Source: Phytophthora colocasiae (taxonomy: Eukaryota > Oomycota > Peronosporomycetes > Peronosporales > Peronosporaceae). Taken from it: a stretch of DNA of 64,000 bases. Shown one piece after another: positions 63,581 to 64,000 of this stretch (positions within the stretch are counted from its first letter, which is position 1; each line of letters starts with the position of its first letter). The translations under genes and the position numbers were made by a program. The notes beneath the pieces were generated by a model, which did not search any database, was not told the DNA's origin, and saw only the letters and a list, made by a program, of their open reading frames with translations. Location: assembly GCA_018806915.1 (NCBI GenBank), contig JAGKQI010000098.1, forward strand, positions 1,488,001-1,552,000, written 5' to 3'.

Positions 63581-64000
63581 GACAAAAGTTTCACTCCTAC
63601 CACAAAATCACACGCACACATGCCCACACCACCGGACCATTCACACTGCTTATCAGCGCCACCAACAATCACGCACAACATTCACGAACGCCCTCCAACG
63701 CTACCACCATCAACATATCACACCCACCCCTCACACTTCATCCTACGCTACTATACCAGAACCAGCGCCGCTTCCGAGCCCTCTCTTGAAAGGAACGTCA
63801 CACTGGCCACTGAGAATGTCACCACCCATACATCCCTCTTTCTCAGTCCTGTCAAACGTGGATCTTCGCGTGCAGACCATCTGTCATCCATACAATCCAT
63901 ACGACGCACCTATGTACAACCTGCATGCCGCACGCACAAGAACACACAAGAAGGATATCCTATGTGTACAGTCTGTTGCCACAACCTAGTGACGCCACGC

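Larger units (their letters stand above)
56036..64000. repeat. Tandem array of ~1,168-bp tRNA-Leu units (runs off the window)
   Basis: Seven tRNA-Leu genes spaced 1,163, 1,169, 1,168, 1,169, 1,168 and 1,168 bp apart, with near-identical spacers. The left edge is at a TTGCATACAC minisatellite (56036-56095), and the array continues past 64000. Variation is limited to a few substitutions and one-base length changes. Repeated ORFs of 88-206 codons in each unit are by-products of repetition. Confidence 0.95.

Noticed and set aside
56036..64000. Repeated ORFs of 88-206 codons in every unit of the tRNA-Leu array
   Set aside because: They recur only because the DNA unit recurs, overlap the tRNA genes on both strands, have no domains and have low-complexity His/Thr/Pro content.
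1..64000. RXLR or Crinkler effector genes
   Set aside because: I looked for a signal peptide followed by RXLR-EER or LFLAK in the non-repeat ORFs and found none.

Overview
The window looks like nuclear DNA of an oomycete, most likely Phytophthora or a close relative. The reasons are compact intron-poor genes with 66-92 nt introns, very short intergenic spaces, initiator-like TCA-rich promoter motifs of the oomycete type, a vault protein gene, and large nested Gypsy elements with chromodomains. The species call is inference. No prokaryotic, CRISPR or rRNA features were seen.

Layout. 1-7.3 kb: a broken Ty1/Copia retroelement on the minus strand without recognisable LTRs. 7.4-19.6 kb: a gene-rich island with major vault protein (+), a five- or six-exon gene with a CTD-interacting domain and a SET-like C terminus (+), a RING-H2 protein (-), an LYR-motif protein of the ETFRF1/LYRM5 type (-) divergent from a gene of unknown function (+), and a triple-CCCH/CUE protein (-). 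19.6-21.9 kb: little that can be supported. 21.9-50.7 kb: a MULE-type transposase gene split by a 27-kb nest. 50.9-52.8 kb: degenerate repeats and a decayed JmjC-like gene. 52.8-54.7 kb: a tandemly duplicated pair of tRNA-Gln genes (CUG and UUG). 55.2-55.7 kb: a DDE transposase relic. 56.0-64.0 kb: a tandem array of about 1,168-bp units, each with one tRNA-Leu(CAA), running off the window end.

The nest can be resolved base by base from target-site duplications. Gypsy-A (22714-49764, minus, 5-bp duplication CAAAG) sits in the MULE. Gypsy-B#1 (23712-42466, plus, duplication CGTCC) sits in an ORF of Gypsy-A. Gypsy-B#2 (29704-37197, duplication GGCGG) sits in Gypsy-B#1. A 1,570-bp Tc1 element with an IR/DR-like terminal architecture (TA duplication) sits in the first LTR of Gypsy-B#1. 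One LTR plus 5' internal segment (2,229 bp) has also been tandemly duplicated.

The most unusual signals are in the two Gypsy families. (1) Gypsy-A is studded throughout its LTRs, gag-pol and antisense ORF with perfect 7-12 bp inverted repeats, one about every 25-45 bp; Gypsy-B shows a weaker form. (2) Both families have a textbook -1 frameshift site between gag and protease (A_AAA_AAC in A, G_GGA_AAC in B), followed at 7-9 nt by a perfect hairpin that contains the gag stop. (3) Both have an in-frame UAG at adjacent codons just before reverse transcriptase, suggesting a second recoding step. (4) Gypsy-A carries an intact antisense ORF of about 515 codons between its 3' LTR and pol, overlapping the chromodomain end of pol by 494 bp. 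Together these make Gypsy-A the best candidate for a previously undescribed system here.
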